Assembly: GCA_002344055.1 (NCBI GenBank)
Contig: DDTH01000006.1
Coordinates: forward strand, 349,037-413,036
DNA length: 64,000 nt
Source: Sphingomonadales bacterium UBA2369
Lineage (GTDB): Bacteria > Pseudomonadota > Alphaproteobacteria > Sphingomonadales > Sphingomonadaceae
Reading direction: 5' to 3'
Shown: positions 49,079 to 57,963 of the stretch, in pieces
How the letters are laid out: every line of letters begins with the position of its first letter
Position numbering within the stretch: position 1 is the first letter of the stretch
Notes under the pieces: generated by a model
Told to the model about the DNA's origin: nothing
Seen by the model: the letters and a program-made list of their open reading frames with translations, nothing else
The model's database searches: none
Translations under genes and position numbers: made by a program

Positions 49079-51604
49079 ATGCCGCAGCATCGACATCTGA
49101 TCGTCCGGGGTCTCGGAAGGGAATCCGACAACTTCGAGCCCTATGGGGGTGGAAACGCCCGAAGGCCGAGCCGGATCGCGGACAGGGCCTCGCACGCGGG
49201 CCGACTGCGGGGCGACCTCGCCTCTCTCGCGGAGCAGATCTCGAGCGAGCGGATCGAGCAGGCCAAGGTCCGGGTTCCGTCGGCCAAGAGCGGGGTCACG
49301 GTCGCGGTCGCCTCCCGCGAGGGTGAGCAGATCGTCGTCGGCGACTCCCGGCGGGCGAACAGCCGGGGCATGCAGCTCCTCAACGTCCGGCGCGGAGCAG
49401 ACGTCCAGCATGGGCGCGGTCGGGACCGGGCGGTCTACTTCATGACGGCGAAGGCGATCGAATCCCTTGAGCGGGCGCTGGCCAGCTACGAGACCTGGGT
49501 TGGGCCCGATCCGGCCGACAACGGCTTCGCGAACAGCAGCGATCCCGAGGCGACCGGCGACCGGCCCCGCAACTTCTGGCTCTTCGAGAGCATGGACTGG
49601 CTGCGGGTCGCCAAGGTCGAGGATCTGTGGACGGACACGCTCGAGAGCTTTCCGCGCGAGCGGGGCGCTGCGGAGTGGGAGATTTGGGTCCGGGACTCGA
49701 TGAAGCTGGCGTTCGAGGCCGCCGCCGAACAGCTCGGCATCGAGCTCGCTGGCCTTCCGACGCAATTCGTCGACATCTGGATCTACAACGGCGTCACCAC
49801 GAAGGCGAACCTCTCGAGGCTCGTCGCCCGCAGCGCCGCCGTGGTCGAGCTGCGGGCCGCGTCGAGCTTCATCGCCGACCACAACGACCTTCCGCCGGAG
49901 GCGCGGGTGCGCCAGGTGCAGGAGATCGCGCGCAGGGTTGTTCCGCCCCCACCGGGCGCGCCGTGGGTGACCCTGCTTGACACCGGCGTCAACCCGGCAA
50001 GCCCACTGCTCGCTCCGGCCCTGCCGGCGAGCCGCTGCCGCACCGTCGCCAACGCATGGAACCCTCACGATCCCGATGGCCATGGATCGAAGATGGCCGG
50101 GGTGGCGCTGTATGGGGACCTGACGGAAGCGGCGGCGACCTCCGGTCCGATCCCGCTCGAAATCGGCCTCGAGTCGATAACCGTCTTCGCGCCCGGAAAT
50201 CCCGTTCGCATCCCGGGCCGCGACGCGATCATGCGGGGCGTGACGAGGGCCGAGCAGGACGAGATCCATCCCAGGGTCTACTGCCTGGCGGCGACCGCCG
50301 TCGGCGAACCCGAGGATGGCCGTCCGACATCCACGTCCGGCACGCTCGACGGACTTGCCTTCAACAACGGCATCTCGACGCGACTGTTCTGCGTCGCGGT
50401 CGGCAACGTGACCACCTCCGGGGCCGCGCCATATCAGGTCTCCTCATATCAGACTCTGAACGAGAGCCACGGGATCCAGTCGCCTGCCCAGGCCCTGAAC
50501 GTGCTGTCGGTCGGCGCCGTGACGAGCAAGTGCTCCGGCCCCTCGCCGCTCGCCGGTGTTGGCGAGCTGTCGCCGAGATCCAGGACGGCGCAGCCCTGGG
50601 ACGTGCGCCGTCACAAGCCCGATATCGTGATGGAGGGCGGCAATCACGGCATCGATCCCGGCGGGCTCACGTCGCGTCCGCATGGACCGGACATGGTCGC
50701 GACCACCTCCAACAATCCCCAGCAGATCACCCTCACCGGCGACACCAGCGCGGCCTGTGCGGCCGCCGCCCGCCTCGCGGGGCGGGTGATGGCGAGATAT
50801 CCGGTGATGCGGCCTGAGACCGTGCGCGGGCTGCTTGTCCACTGTGCCGACTGGACTCCCGCCATGCAGGCACGACGCCAGACGATGATCGCGATGGGCT
50901 TGTCCGAGGAGCAGGCGACATTGGCGACGCTTGACTGCTTCGGCTGGGGCGTTCCGGACGAGGAGCGCCTGTTCTGGAGCGCGGACAACGCGTTGACCCT
51001 GGTCGTCGAGGACCAGCTCCGTCCCTACAAGCGGGAGGAGGGCGCCGGCGTGACCCTCAAGGAGATGAAGTCGTTCCGCTTGCCCTGGCCCGACGCGGCC
51101 TTGGCGGCGATCGGCGCGCAGGAGGTGGAGCTGCGCTGCACGCTCTCCTATTTCGTCCAGCCGGACCTCCACAGCGCCGGGCTGGAGCGCTGGCAGATGT
51201 ATCCGTCTCACCGGCTGCAGTTCGATTTTCAGCGGTTCGAGGAGAGCGAGGCGCGGGCCGAGCGGCGGGTCAACAAGGCGGTGACCACCATGGATCCGGC
51301 TGGTGAGGATGACGGCTGGATGTTGCAGGGCGGAAGCCGCGGGAAGCGGGCGCGTGGCACCCTTCACCATGACATCTGGCGAGGTCCGGCCTATCGACTG
51401 GTGGGCCGCCGAATGATCAACGTCACCCCGGTGCGAGGCTGGTGGGCGAACAGCCCGCTCATCGCGCCGGCGGACATCCCGGTCAGGTTCAGCCTCATCG
51501 TGTCGATCCGCACGCCCGCCACCACGAATGACCTCGTCTCAGAGGTGCGATCCCTGATCCCGGCCAATCTGCTCGTCGATGTGCCCGCCCTGGTCACGAC
51601 CTGA
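49079..51604 (+). CDS. S8 subtilisin-like protease, AAA-associated
   Basis: An 841-aa protein with a central subtilase domain: D301 in TLLDTGVN, H335 in DPDGHGSKMAG and S557 in TGDTSAACAAAARLAGRV form the triad. About 290 N-terminal residues lie before it (SDNFEPYGGGNARRPSRI at the start), and a beta-rich C-terminal part of about 260 residues follows. No signal peptide is present, so it should act in the cytoplasm, unlike most subtilases. It ends 11 bp inside the convergent CHAT gene. Together with the AAA ATPase it looks like an ATP-controlled proteolytic switch. Confidence 0.88.
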   Translation: MPQHRHLIVRGLGRESDNFEPYGGGNARRPSRIADRASHAGRLRGDLASLAEQISSERIEQAKVRVPSAKSGVTVAVASREGEQIVVGDSRRANSRGMQLLNVRRGADVQHGRGRDRAVYFMTAKAIESLERALASYETWVGPDPADNGFANSSDPEATGDRPRNFWLFESMDWLRVAKVEDLWTDTLESFPRERGAAEWEIWVRDSMKLAFEAAAEQLGIELAGLPTQFVDIWIYNGVTTKANLSRLVARSAAVVELRAASSFIADHNDLPPEARVRQVQEIARRVVPPPPGAPWVTLLDTGVNPASPLLAPALPASRCRTVANAWNPHDPDGHGSKMAGVALYGDLTEAAATSGPIPLEIGLESITVFAPGNPVRIPGRDAIMRGVTRAEQDEIHPRVYCLAATAVGEPEDGRPTSTSGTLDGLAFNNGISTRLFCVAVGNVTTSGAAPYQVSSYQTLNESHGIQSPAQALNVLSVGAVTSKCSGPSPLAGVGELSPRSRTAQPWDVRRHKPDIVMEGGNHGIDPGGLTSRPHGPDMVATTSNNPQQITLTGDTSAACAAAARLAGRVMARYPVMRPETVRGLLVHCADWTPAMQARRQTMIAMGLSEEQATLATLDCFGWGVPDEERLFWSADNALTLVVEDQLRPYKREEGAGVTLKEMKSFRLPWPDAALAAIGAQEVELRCTLSYFVQPDLHSAGLERWQMYPSHRLQFDFQRFEESEARAERRVNKAVTTMDPAGEDDGWMLQGGSRGKRARGTLHHDIWRGPAYRLVGRRMINVTPVRGWWANSPLIAPADIPVRFSLIVSIRTPATTNDLVSEVRSLIPANLLVDVPALVTT

Positions 51605-53483
51605 CGTAGCGCGCCATCACGTCGCCATGGGCGAGGTAGGCGAAGGCGGCGATCGATGTCTCGACGTGCGACTGACGCGCCCGCCTGGCGGCCTCGCCGA
51701 GCGTGACCCCGTCTTCGAGAAGCGGCGGGAGCGCGGCCCGGATCATCTCGAACGCGGGTCCGTCATGCACCTCCCATAGCGGCGCGATCAGTCCGCCGAA
51801 CTCGCGCGCCGCGATCGTTGCGCCCCACCCCGTGTTCATGCCGAGGAGCTTTCCGCCGAAGCTCGCCTCGCACGCATTCAGAACGATGAGTGTGCCATCG
51901 CGGCTGCCAAGCACGATTCCGCTATTGTCGACCTCGTGGACGCCCACGACGCCGTCCTCGAACTCGATGCCGCCGTCCAGCTTGCCCGTGTCGGCTTGGC
52001 CATGTCCCGCGAAATGGATCAGGCCGACGGCGGCGTCGCTGTTCCCGTCCAGCACGTCGAGGAAGGCGCCCCGCGTCGGCGGCATTCGCTTGCCCCCGAG
52101 TTTGGCCACGACCCACTCGCCCTCGGCCTGGGCCGACGCCAGCGCCTTGTGGTCAGGGTAGCTCGGGACGAACGAGAGGACATCCCCTCCGGGGATCCTG
52201 CTCCTCATTCGCGACGCGCGCCTCAGCGGCCACCGCGAGACCGGATGGTCGATGAACAGATGATCCGCCGCGAGCCCGTCGGCGACCGGCCTCATCATCT
52301 CCCAGGGGACATGGGGCTCGTCGGTCACGATCTGGATCGCGAAGCCCGGGGGCAGGGTTTCACGCAAGGCCAGGTAGGCGGCCTGGAATTCAAGCGGCGA
52401 GGCCCGCCAGAGCTGTTCGCCAACGCCCCTCATCGCCCGCCTGAACTCGCCCGGCTTCATGTCGGGGCACGCCTTCAGGAGCGACTCCGCGAACTCCTTG
52501 TGCGACCCGTCGATCGACATGGCGCCCGTGCCCTGGGTCGTGGCACCCGGCACGGCGGCCCTCCACATCCACTGCTGGCCGCTCTCGCCGTCTCCGAAGA
52601 TCGTGACCGTGACGCTCGGCCCCGCCGCGTCCGGAGTGAGCCTAACGGTCGCCGGCGCGGACACGCCGGCGAGCTGGGGCCGGTCCCTGACCGGCGGCGC
52701 GGCTCCCCCGACCCCGGCGAGGTCGAGGGAGTGGTGGCCACAGACGCGGGTGCCGTGCATGAAGGCGAGGTGCACCGTCGCCGGCGTCCCGCTCTGGAAG
52801 CTCGGCGCTATCAGCAGTCTGAATCGGGCCGGATCGGGCGGCCCGGCGGGTGTGACGATGATGTCGGGCGATAGCGCTTCTACCTCGCTTGCCCACGGGG
52901 CGATCAGCTGGACGGAGACCGTGATCGTGTCCCAGTCGCTCGGAAAGCTCCCTAGGGACACGACCGCATCGTCGGGACCGAGCTCCGCCATCAGGTCGAT
53001 CGCAAGCTCGACCCAGCGGTCGGGCCCGAGCTCGCCGGTCAGTTCCACGACCGGCCGACGGGTCACCTCGACCTCCTTGGCGACCGCCTGGCGATCGGGC
53101 CGGTCCACGTCCGCGCCGCGTCGCCCATCCGCGATCGGATCTCCGAGGCTCTTCGTTCTGTAAGATCCACCGTCCCCGTCGGCCCGCGCCGGCCCCTGAC
53201 CGAAATAGTCCTTCCCGTCTGACCCGCTTGCCGCCTCGAGGAAGCCTGCCACGATGATCTCGTTGCGGACCTTGAAGACGCCGTCGAAGGCGAGCGCGAA
53301 GCGCTTCGCGTCGCCCCGGCACTCTTCGCTGGCCACCTCTCCGGTCAGCACGACGGTGTCGCCGTCGAGCCGGGCGAACAGCTGTGTGACGTATCCGGGG
53401 TGCCGTTCGCGCAGCGCCACCGACAGCTTCGACTGGAGCTCCTCGGCGCTGCTCCAGCTGTAGTCAAGAGCTGTTGCGGTCAC
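51594..53483 (-). CDS. CHAT-domain (caspase-like) protease with BON-like N-terminus
   Basis: A 629-aa protein. Residues 1-85 look like a BON domain (DGDTVVLTGEVASEECRGDA, then GVFKVRNEIIVAGF). A middle beta-sandwich region of about 250 residues follows. The C-terminal CHAT protease has H494 in HFAGHGQ and C538 in LNACEASFGG as the catalytic dyad, plus VPWEMMRP upstream. There is no signal peptide. It is downstream of the MBL gene on the same strand (79 bp) and convergent with the S8 protease. CHAT proteases act as death effectors or processors in several bacterial defence systems. Confidence 0.87.
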   Translation of the reverse strand: MTATALDYSWSSAEELQSKLSVALRERHPGYVTQLFARLDGDTVVLTGEVASEECRGDAKRFALAFDGVFKVRNEIIVAGFLEAASGSDGKDYFGQGPARADGDGGSYRTKSLGDPIADGRRGADVDRPDRQAVAKEVEVTRRPVVELTGELGPDRWVELAIDLMAELGPDDAVVSLGSFPSDWDTITVSVQLIAPWASEVEALSPDIIVTPAGPPDPARFRLLIAPSFQSGTPATVHLAFMHGTRVCGHHSLDLAGVGGAAPPVRDRPQLAGVSAPATVRLTPDAAGPSVTVTIFGDGESGQQWMWRAAVPGATTQGTGAMSIDGSHKEFAESLLKACPDMKPGEFRRAMRGVGEQLWRASPLEFQAAYLALRETLPPGFAIQIVTDEPHVPWEMMRPVADGLAADHLFIDHPVSRWPLRRASRMRSRIPGGDVLSFVPSYPDHKALASAQAEGEWVVAKLGGKRMPPTRGAFLDVLDGNSDAAVGLIHFAGHGQADTGKLDGGIEFEDGVVGVHEVDNSGIVLGSRDGTLIVLNACEASFGGKLLGMNTGWGATIAAREFGGLIAPLWEVHDGPAFEMIRAALPPLLEDGVTLGEAARRARQSHVETSIAAFAYLAHGDVMARYVRS

Positions 53484-53562
53484 GGCCGGCGCTCGCGGCG
53501 GGGCGTCCGGCGACGCCTGTCCGCGGCCATCGCCGCGGCCGGTTTGGACAGCCCGCGCATTC

Positions 53563-54636
53563 TCAGGAGATCTCTATCTCGAGCTCACCTTCCACTTCGG
53601 TGGGAAAGTGCACCTCGTAGTCATGGCGGCCCTTCACCTCCTCGGCATCCCAGGGCAGCGTCCTGTCGGTCCTGTAGTTGAAGTGGAGATGCTTGTGGCC
53701 GCTGGTCCCGAAATGGATGAAGCGGGCGATCGCATGGGGATCTGGGTGGCCATGAATCTTCCCGTTCGTGGAGATGGCGAGGTGCCTGCAGTCGAGGAGG
53801 TTGATCAGTTCCCGCGACATGTTCTTCGCGCTGCCATGGTGAGGAGCCTTCAGCAGGTCGAGGCGATACCGCCCGTCATCGCGGGCGGCAAGCTCGGCCA
53901 GGGAAGCGGCGAGCAGCTCGGGATGGGCGTCGCCGGCGAGCAGCACGCGTCTGCCCCTCCATTCCGCGACGAAGGCGATGCTGGAGCCGTTCGGAAGCTC
54001 CCGATCAGTTTCGCCGTCCGCGACGAGGTCCTCGATGATGAGCGGATTCGGGACCGGAGGCCGTTCCCGCCGCCTTCCGCGGGTGCCATCGCGGCCTTCG
54101 GCCTCCTCCCGCTTGCGTTGCTCCTCTTCCCTGCGCCATTCGTCCCAGCGTTCACCTAGGGCCGCGAGGCGCGCAGCGTCGGGCGAGAGCATGATGACGC
54201 GTAGGCCGGCGACATCGATGGACTGCGGCGCCGTCTCGATGGACACGACACCACGCTCGAAGCCCTCGTTGAGCGTCCATCCCAGCTTGTCGAGCGCCTT
54301 CGAATATTCGTCTCCCTGGCGCATGCTGCGGGCGTCGCGCTGGCGGATCTGGCGAAACCCGTTGAACCATATCCGCTTCGGCACGAGTGGCCTGTTGCGG
54401 CTCTCCAGCAGTGCAAGTGCACCCTCGATATGGTCGGCGTCGATGTGGGTCAGGACATAGAGTTCCAGCTCCTCCCCCTTCTCCGCGATGCCTGCCAGAT
54501 GCCTGTGGAGGTGCGGGTGGGCACCGGCCCGGCCGCCGTCGATGACCGCGTGGCGGCGACGATCGCCGTCGCCCCAGGTGAGGATGAGGCAGTCGCCGTC
54601 GCCGGCCGGCAGCATCGTGAGTCGGAAGGTATCCAT
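53563..54636 (-). CDS. MBL-fold metallo-hydrolase (ComEC-like) next to CHAT protease
   Basis: A 357-aa metallo-beta-lactamase-fold protein. MLPAGDGDCLILTWGDGD is the first strand pair, and THIDADH (H64-x-D66-x-D68-H69) is the metal motif. LLAGDAHPELLAASL and KAPHHGSAKNMS supply later ligands. It resembles the soluble part of ComEC/Rec2. A charged insert (REEEQRKREEAEGRDG) lies in the middle. The start at 54636 follows AGGAGG and fits the domain; the open frame to 54720 is not needed. It leads an operon with the CHAT gene. Confidence 0.87.
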   Translation of the reverse strand: MDTFRLTMLPAGDGDCLILTWGDGDRRRHAVIDGGRAGAHPHLHRHLAGIAEKGEELELYVLTHIDADHIEGALALLESRNRPLVPKRIWFNGFRQIRQRDARSMRQGDEYSKALDKLGWTLNEGFERGVVSIETAPQSIDVAGLRVIMLSPDAARLAALGERWDEWRREEEQRKREEAEGRDGTRGRRRERPPVPNPLIIEDLVADGETDRELPNGSSIAFVAEWRGRRVLLAGDAHPELLAASLAELAARDDGRYRLDLLKAPHHGSAKNMSRELINLLDCRHLAISTNGKIHGHPDPHAIARFIHFGTSGHKHLHFNYRTDRTLPWDAEEVKGRHDYEVHFPTEVEGELEIEIS

Positions 54637-54871
54637 GCTGCGCCTCCTGGCATGATGGCCGCCGCACGGCCGCGCCGTCCGCTGATCGTTCATATCCTCC
54701 AGCGTCTCGGTCGCAAACAAGACACGTCACCGAAATGATCGGAAGGGCGGATCGCCTGCCGGACTGATGCATGCGCGGCCCGGCCTGTCCGCATCGAGAC
54801 AAGGCTGCCGCGTCTGCTCGATCGATCGGGCCGGGAGGAGGTGGCCCGATTGGTCACGCTGGTGACCGGCG

Positions 54872-55957
54872 CTATCGATGCTGGAGGCGGATCTTTCGGG
54901 CCTTGAAGTCGCGTGGAAGGTCGAGTTCGATTTCCGACGGACTGAAATACCAATCCGTCGTCCGGTATGCGCCCTTCGCGCCCGACCCATCGTCGGTGAT
55001 GGTGCACTCCACGGTGAGGTAGGTCGTCGCGGAGGCCTGGCCCCGTCGAAGGACCATTTCCATGTCCTGGTTGCCGTGCCGGTTCACGATCATCTCGAGC
55101 CCGGTCTCGTATGCCTGGACGCTGACCGTCGCCTCCAGTTCGACCTCCACGAGGAACTCCCTGTTGCTCTTGTCCTCGTCGATGAGGAGGACGGTGGCGA
55201 TCTCCAGGTCTTCGAATTCGATGTTCTGGACCTCCACCCCGCCGACCGCCCGCGCCGCCCGGTATCCGTTCAGCTTCCTTCGGACGCCTTCCAGGAGGCT
55301 GGCGTCGGCGCGCACGTGGTCGTCGAGCGCCCGGACGAGGGCATCGTGCGCCAGAGCAAGCGACAGGAGGTCGGGCAGCTTGTTGAGATGGATGAAGCGT
55401 TCCTCGGTTTCGCAGAACGCGATCACGTCTGGATCCCGGCTCACGACGTAGAGCGATGTGGAATTGCTCGCGGCCCACGTCTGGAGCGAGCGAAGGACGA
55501 AGGCGTCGGGAAACTCGGATTTCTTGCGCGCTGAGAACGGGGGGCGTCCCGCGAAATAGTCGTCGAGGACGTCGCCCGACTTTGCCGAGATCGGAATCTT
55601 CGTGAAGCGGGCCGCCTCGCGGAGCGCCCGGAAGCCCTTCCTTAGCCGCTTCTCGCGCTTTTCCGAACTCCCCTTGCCGAGCGGGTCGCCCTTCCGCAGC
55701 TGTCTCAGCACCGCGTGATGCTTGCTCGTCGCGGCTTCCGCCTCCCTGAGCGCTTCGGCTATCCGCCTGCCGACCTCCCGGTTCGTGACGCTGGTCGTGA
55801 CAGGTCGCACGATCCCGGACTGGGCGAGTTCAACCAGGCTTCGCCAGGAACGCGAACTCCAGTCCAGCCCGCTTGCCCTGTATGCCTCGGTGTCGAAGAA
55901 CACCCACGGGGTGGCCAGGCGCTTTCCGGATGCCTCGTTGCTGCCGTCGCTGGTCAT
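54872..55957 (-). CDS. PIN-domain (DUF4935-like) ribonuclease candidate
   Basis: A 361-aa protein. The N-terminal PIN-like domain has VFFDTEAYR (first Asp), a long helical middle (VTNREVGRRIAEALREAEAA), and KSEFPDAFVLRSLQTWA then LYVVSRDPDVIAF with later acidic residues. This order fits large PIN proteins of the DUF4935 kind. The second half is beta-rich and unassigned. It lies between the MBL-CHAT operon and the AbiE pair on the same strand, with 235 bp to the MBL gene. RNA cleavage is a likely but unproven role. Confidence 0.72.
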   Translation of the reverse strand: MTSDGSNEASGKRLATPWVFFDTEAYRASGLDWSSRSWRSLVELAQSGIVRPVTTSVTNREVGRRIAEALREAEAATSKHHAVLRQLRKGDPLGKGSSEKREKRLRKGFRALREAARFTKIPISAKSGDVLDDYFAGRPPFSARKKSEFPDAFVLRSLQTWAASNSTSLYVVSRDPDVIAFCETEERFIHLNKLPDLLSLALAHDALVRALDDHVRADASLLEGVRRKLNGYRAARAVGGVEVQNIEFEDLEIATVLLIDEDKSNREFLVEVELEATVSVQAYETGLEMIVNRHGNQDMEMVLRRGQASATTYLTVECTITDDGSGAKGAYRTTDWYFSPSEIELDLPRDFKARKIRLQHR

Positions 55958-56029
55958 TCCCGGCGACTAGCTGGTTGATCAATGAAAGGATACGGCATCG
56001 AACTGAGGGCCTGCCAGAGGCCGGCTAGG

Positions 56030-57082
56030 CTATGGCGCGGACGGGGGCTGTCTCTTGGTTTCCGCATGTGCGGCCTCGACTTCGGCGATCCGATTCAGGA
56101 CCCAGTCGAAGGCTGGCACGTCCCCGAAGATCATGCCCTTCATCGCCTCGTAGTCGCGGGCGAGCGCCTTTCTCATGCCCTCCGGCGGCATGACGAGGAG
56201 GTCGCCGCGCTCGGCTTCGTCGAACTTCATCCATCCACTGGCGAATGCCATCCGGCTGTGATGGATCACGTCGGCCAGCAGTTCGCGCTGAGCGAGTGCC
56301 GACGGGCCGACCGTCTCGGCCATCATGGCGAGGTCGTAATAGTGCCGCGACTCCCTGTTCGCCTCCTTGTAGACCGTTCCACGGTCCCGGAAGTGGCAGT
56401 GGCGGCCATGGAGGATGAGGAGCTTGTCCAGGAACGTCCGCTCGGCGTCGATGGTGATCACGCCAGGCGTGCATGGCCCCGTTTCGCCGAGGACGTCCGA
56501 GACGTAGGGCCTTATCTCCAATCCGTGGGCGGGCAGCGTCGCGCTGCGTGCTCCTCCCTCGATCTTTACGGATGGGGGATTGTAGGGGTTGGTCTCGTCG
56601 ACGGCGCTGTCATAGCGGACGAGAACCGTCTGCGGGTCTTCCTCCAGGATCTCGATGCGCGCGCCGATCGGGCCGAAGGCCTCCTCGAGCCGCGGGACGA
56701 TCTCATCGCCGATATACTTGGCGCATTGCGCCTTCAGCTCCTCGACCAGCCGCTGGCGCTGCTTGCCGGAGACCCCTTCGTGGAGCTCCATCGGGTCGGT
56801 CTTGCCTTCGAAGCCGAGGGTGGAGCGGACCACGACGAGGTCGATGTCCTCCGAGAAGCGCTGGATGAGGCCATGCCCCTTCGAAAGGGAGGTGCCGCCT
56901 TTGAAGACGAGGGTCGAGGCCGCGTCCGGGACGTCACCGAACAGCACGTCCAGCGCGGCGCAGACCATCAGGTCCTTCTCGATAAGGCCCGGACTGGTCG
57001 GCCAGATCTCGGTTGCCGTCTGGAAGACACCTGCCCGGTCGGATCTCGGGGCGGCGAGCAGGTCGCGGTAGCCGGACCTCAC
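56030..57082 (-). CDS. abiEii: AbiEii-type nucleotidyltransferase toxin
   Basis: A 350-aa nucleotidyltransferase of the AbiEii/AbiGii group. LVFKGGTSLSKGHGLIQRFSEDIDLVV carries the G-G-T-S and the D-x-D active-site motif (KGGTSLSK and SEDIDLV). The C-terminal part (LHGRHCHFRD, RESRHYYDLAMM) matches the family. AbiEii toxins transfer nucleotides and stop growth during phage infection. The start overlaps the AbiEi stop (ATGA, 57079-57082), so the antitoxin is made first. Confidence 0.92.
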   Translation of the reverse strand: MRSGYRDLLAAPRSDRAGVFQTATEIWPTSPGLIEKDLMVCAALDVLFGDVPDAASTLVFKGGTSLSKGHGLIQRFSEDIDLVVVRSTLGFEGKTDPMELHEGVSGKQRQRLVEELKAQCAKYIGDEIVPRLEEAFGPIGARIEILEEDPQTVLVRYDSAVDETNPYNPPSVKIEGGARSATLPAHGLEIRPYVSDVLGETGPCTPGVITIDAERTFLDKLLILHGRHCHFRDRGTVYKEANRESRHYYDLAMMAETVGPSALAQRELLADVIHHSRMAFASGWMKFDEAERGDLLVMPPEGMRKALARDYEAMKGMIFGDVPAFDWVLNRIAEVEAAHAETKRQPPSAP

Positions 57083-57696
57083 GCGCTGGCGAGGACGCGG
57101 TCTGCGACCTGCGCGGTCCAGCCGTCGAGCATCGGGCGAGCCCGGGCCAGGTCTCGCTTGGCGTCGGGCGGAAGTCGCCGCCTCAGGGTGTCGACCACCT
57201 TGTCGCCCGAGGCGACGTCTCGACCGAGCCAGTGCAGCGCGCGCACGACATCGCCGGACGGCCGGTCCTTGAGCGCGAGGAGCTTGGGGCTGGCGTGGCG
57301 TAGCCGGACGATGCGGCCGCCAACCTTTATGTTCCTGGTCGATCCGTCGGTCAGATAGTCGTTGCGCGCGGGCACGGCGTTGGTGAGACCGAGCTTGTTG
57401 GCGGCCGCCAGCCCGCTGGGCACGATCGTGATGTCGTCGCGGCGCGCCACCGCATCGACCGCCGAGCCGATGTCGGGGGCGGCCGGCTTCTTCAGGATCG
57501 GGTTGATCCTCGGGATGTCATACATGCCGCGGCCGATGCGGCGCAGAGTGCCTGCATGGTGCAGGCGCGACAGCGCCTGGTCGATGGCCGCCCGGTCACC
57601 GAAGTCGAGGAAGTCCCTCGCTGTGAACACGAGACGAGACCCATGAGCCGTCTGGGCCCGGGTCCGCCGCATGATCCGGTCTGAGATGCTGGTCAT
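57079..57696 (-). CDS. abiEi: AbiEi-type antitoxin (DUF6088)
   Basis: A 205-aa antitoxin with an N-terminal winged helix (VFTARDFLDFGDRAAIDQALSRLHHAGTLRRIGRGMY) and a C-terminal domain (ALHWLGRDVASGDKVVDTLRRRL). AbiEi proteins repress their own operon through inverted repeats, and a matching promoter with such a repeat lies just upstream (57713-57748). GAAGGACTGGAG precedes the ATG. Confidence 0.9.
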   Translation of the reverse strand: MTSISDRIMRRTRAQTAHGSRLVFTARDFLDFGDRAAIDQALSRLHHAGTLRRIGRGMYDIPRINPILKKPAAPDIGSAVDAVARRDDITIVPSGLAAANKLGLTNAVPARNDYLTDGSTRNIKVGGRIVRLRHASPKLLALKDRPSGDVVRALHWLGRDVASGDKVVDTLRRRLPPDAKRDLARARPMLDGWTAQVADRVLASA

Positions 57697-57712
57697 CGCT
57701 CCAGTCCTTCTT

Positions 57713-57748
57713 GTCAGAAACTATGGCTCTTTTTTCTGACGGTTTCAA
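57713..57748 (-). promoter_or_regulatory. promoter with inverted-repeat operator of abiE
   Basis: GTCAGAAA (57713-57720) and TTTCTGAC (57733-57740) are perfect 8-bp inverted repeats, 12 nt apart. On the minus strand TTGAAA (57743-57748) and CATAGT (57720-57725) are 17 nt apart. The two arms thus flank the -10 and cover the spacer, ideal for repression by AbiEi. The rest of the 57749-57963 gap is AT-richer with no supported gene. Confidence 0.75.
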
Positions 57749-57963
57749 TCCGCCCTTTAGCACTATCCCACGTTAAGATCGCCTGAAAACCAAGGCTAAC
57801 GCCTCTAGCACGTCCCACGTGTTCCCTGAAGTGCCTAGGACAACATGGCGAGGGCATGATCGTTCCCGGAGAGGCATGCCCGTAGTCCGCCGCGACCCTC
57901 GCTTGCGCGCCTGTGTGTTCGATGGGCGTGGCCGCCGCACTTCATGACGGCGGATCGCGACTG

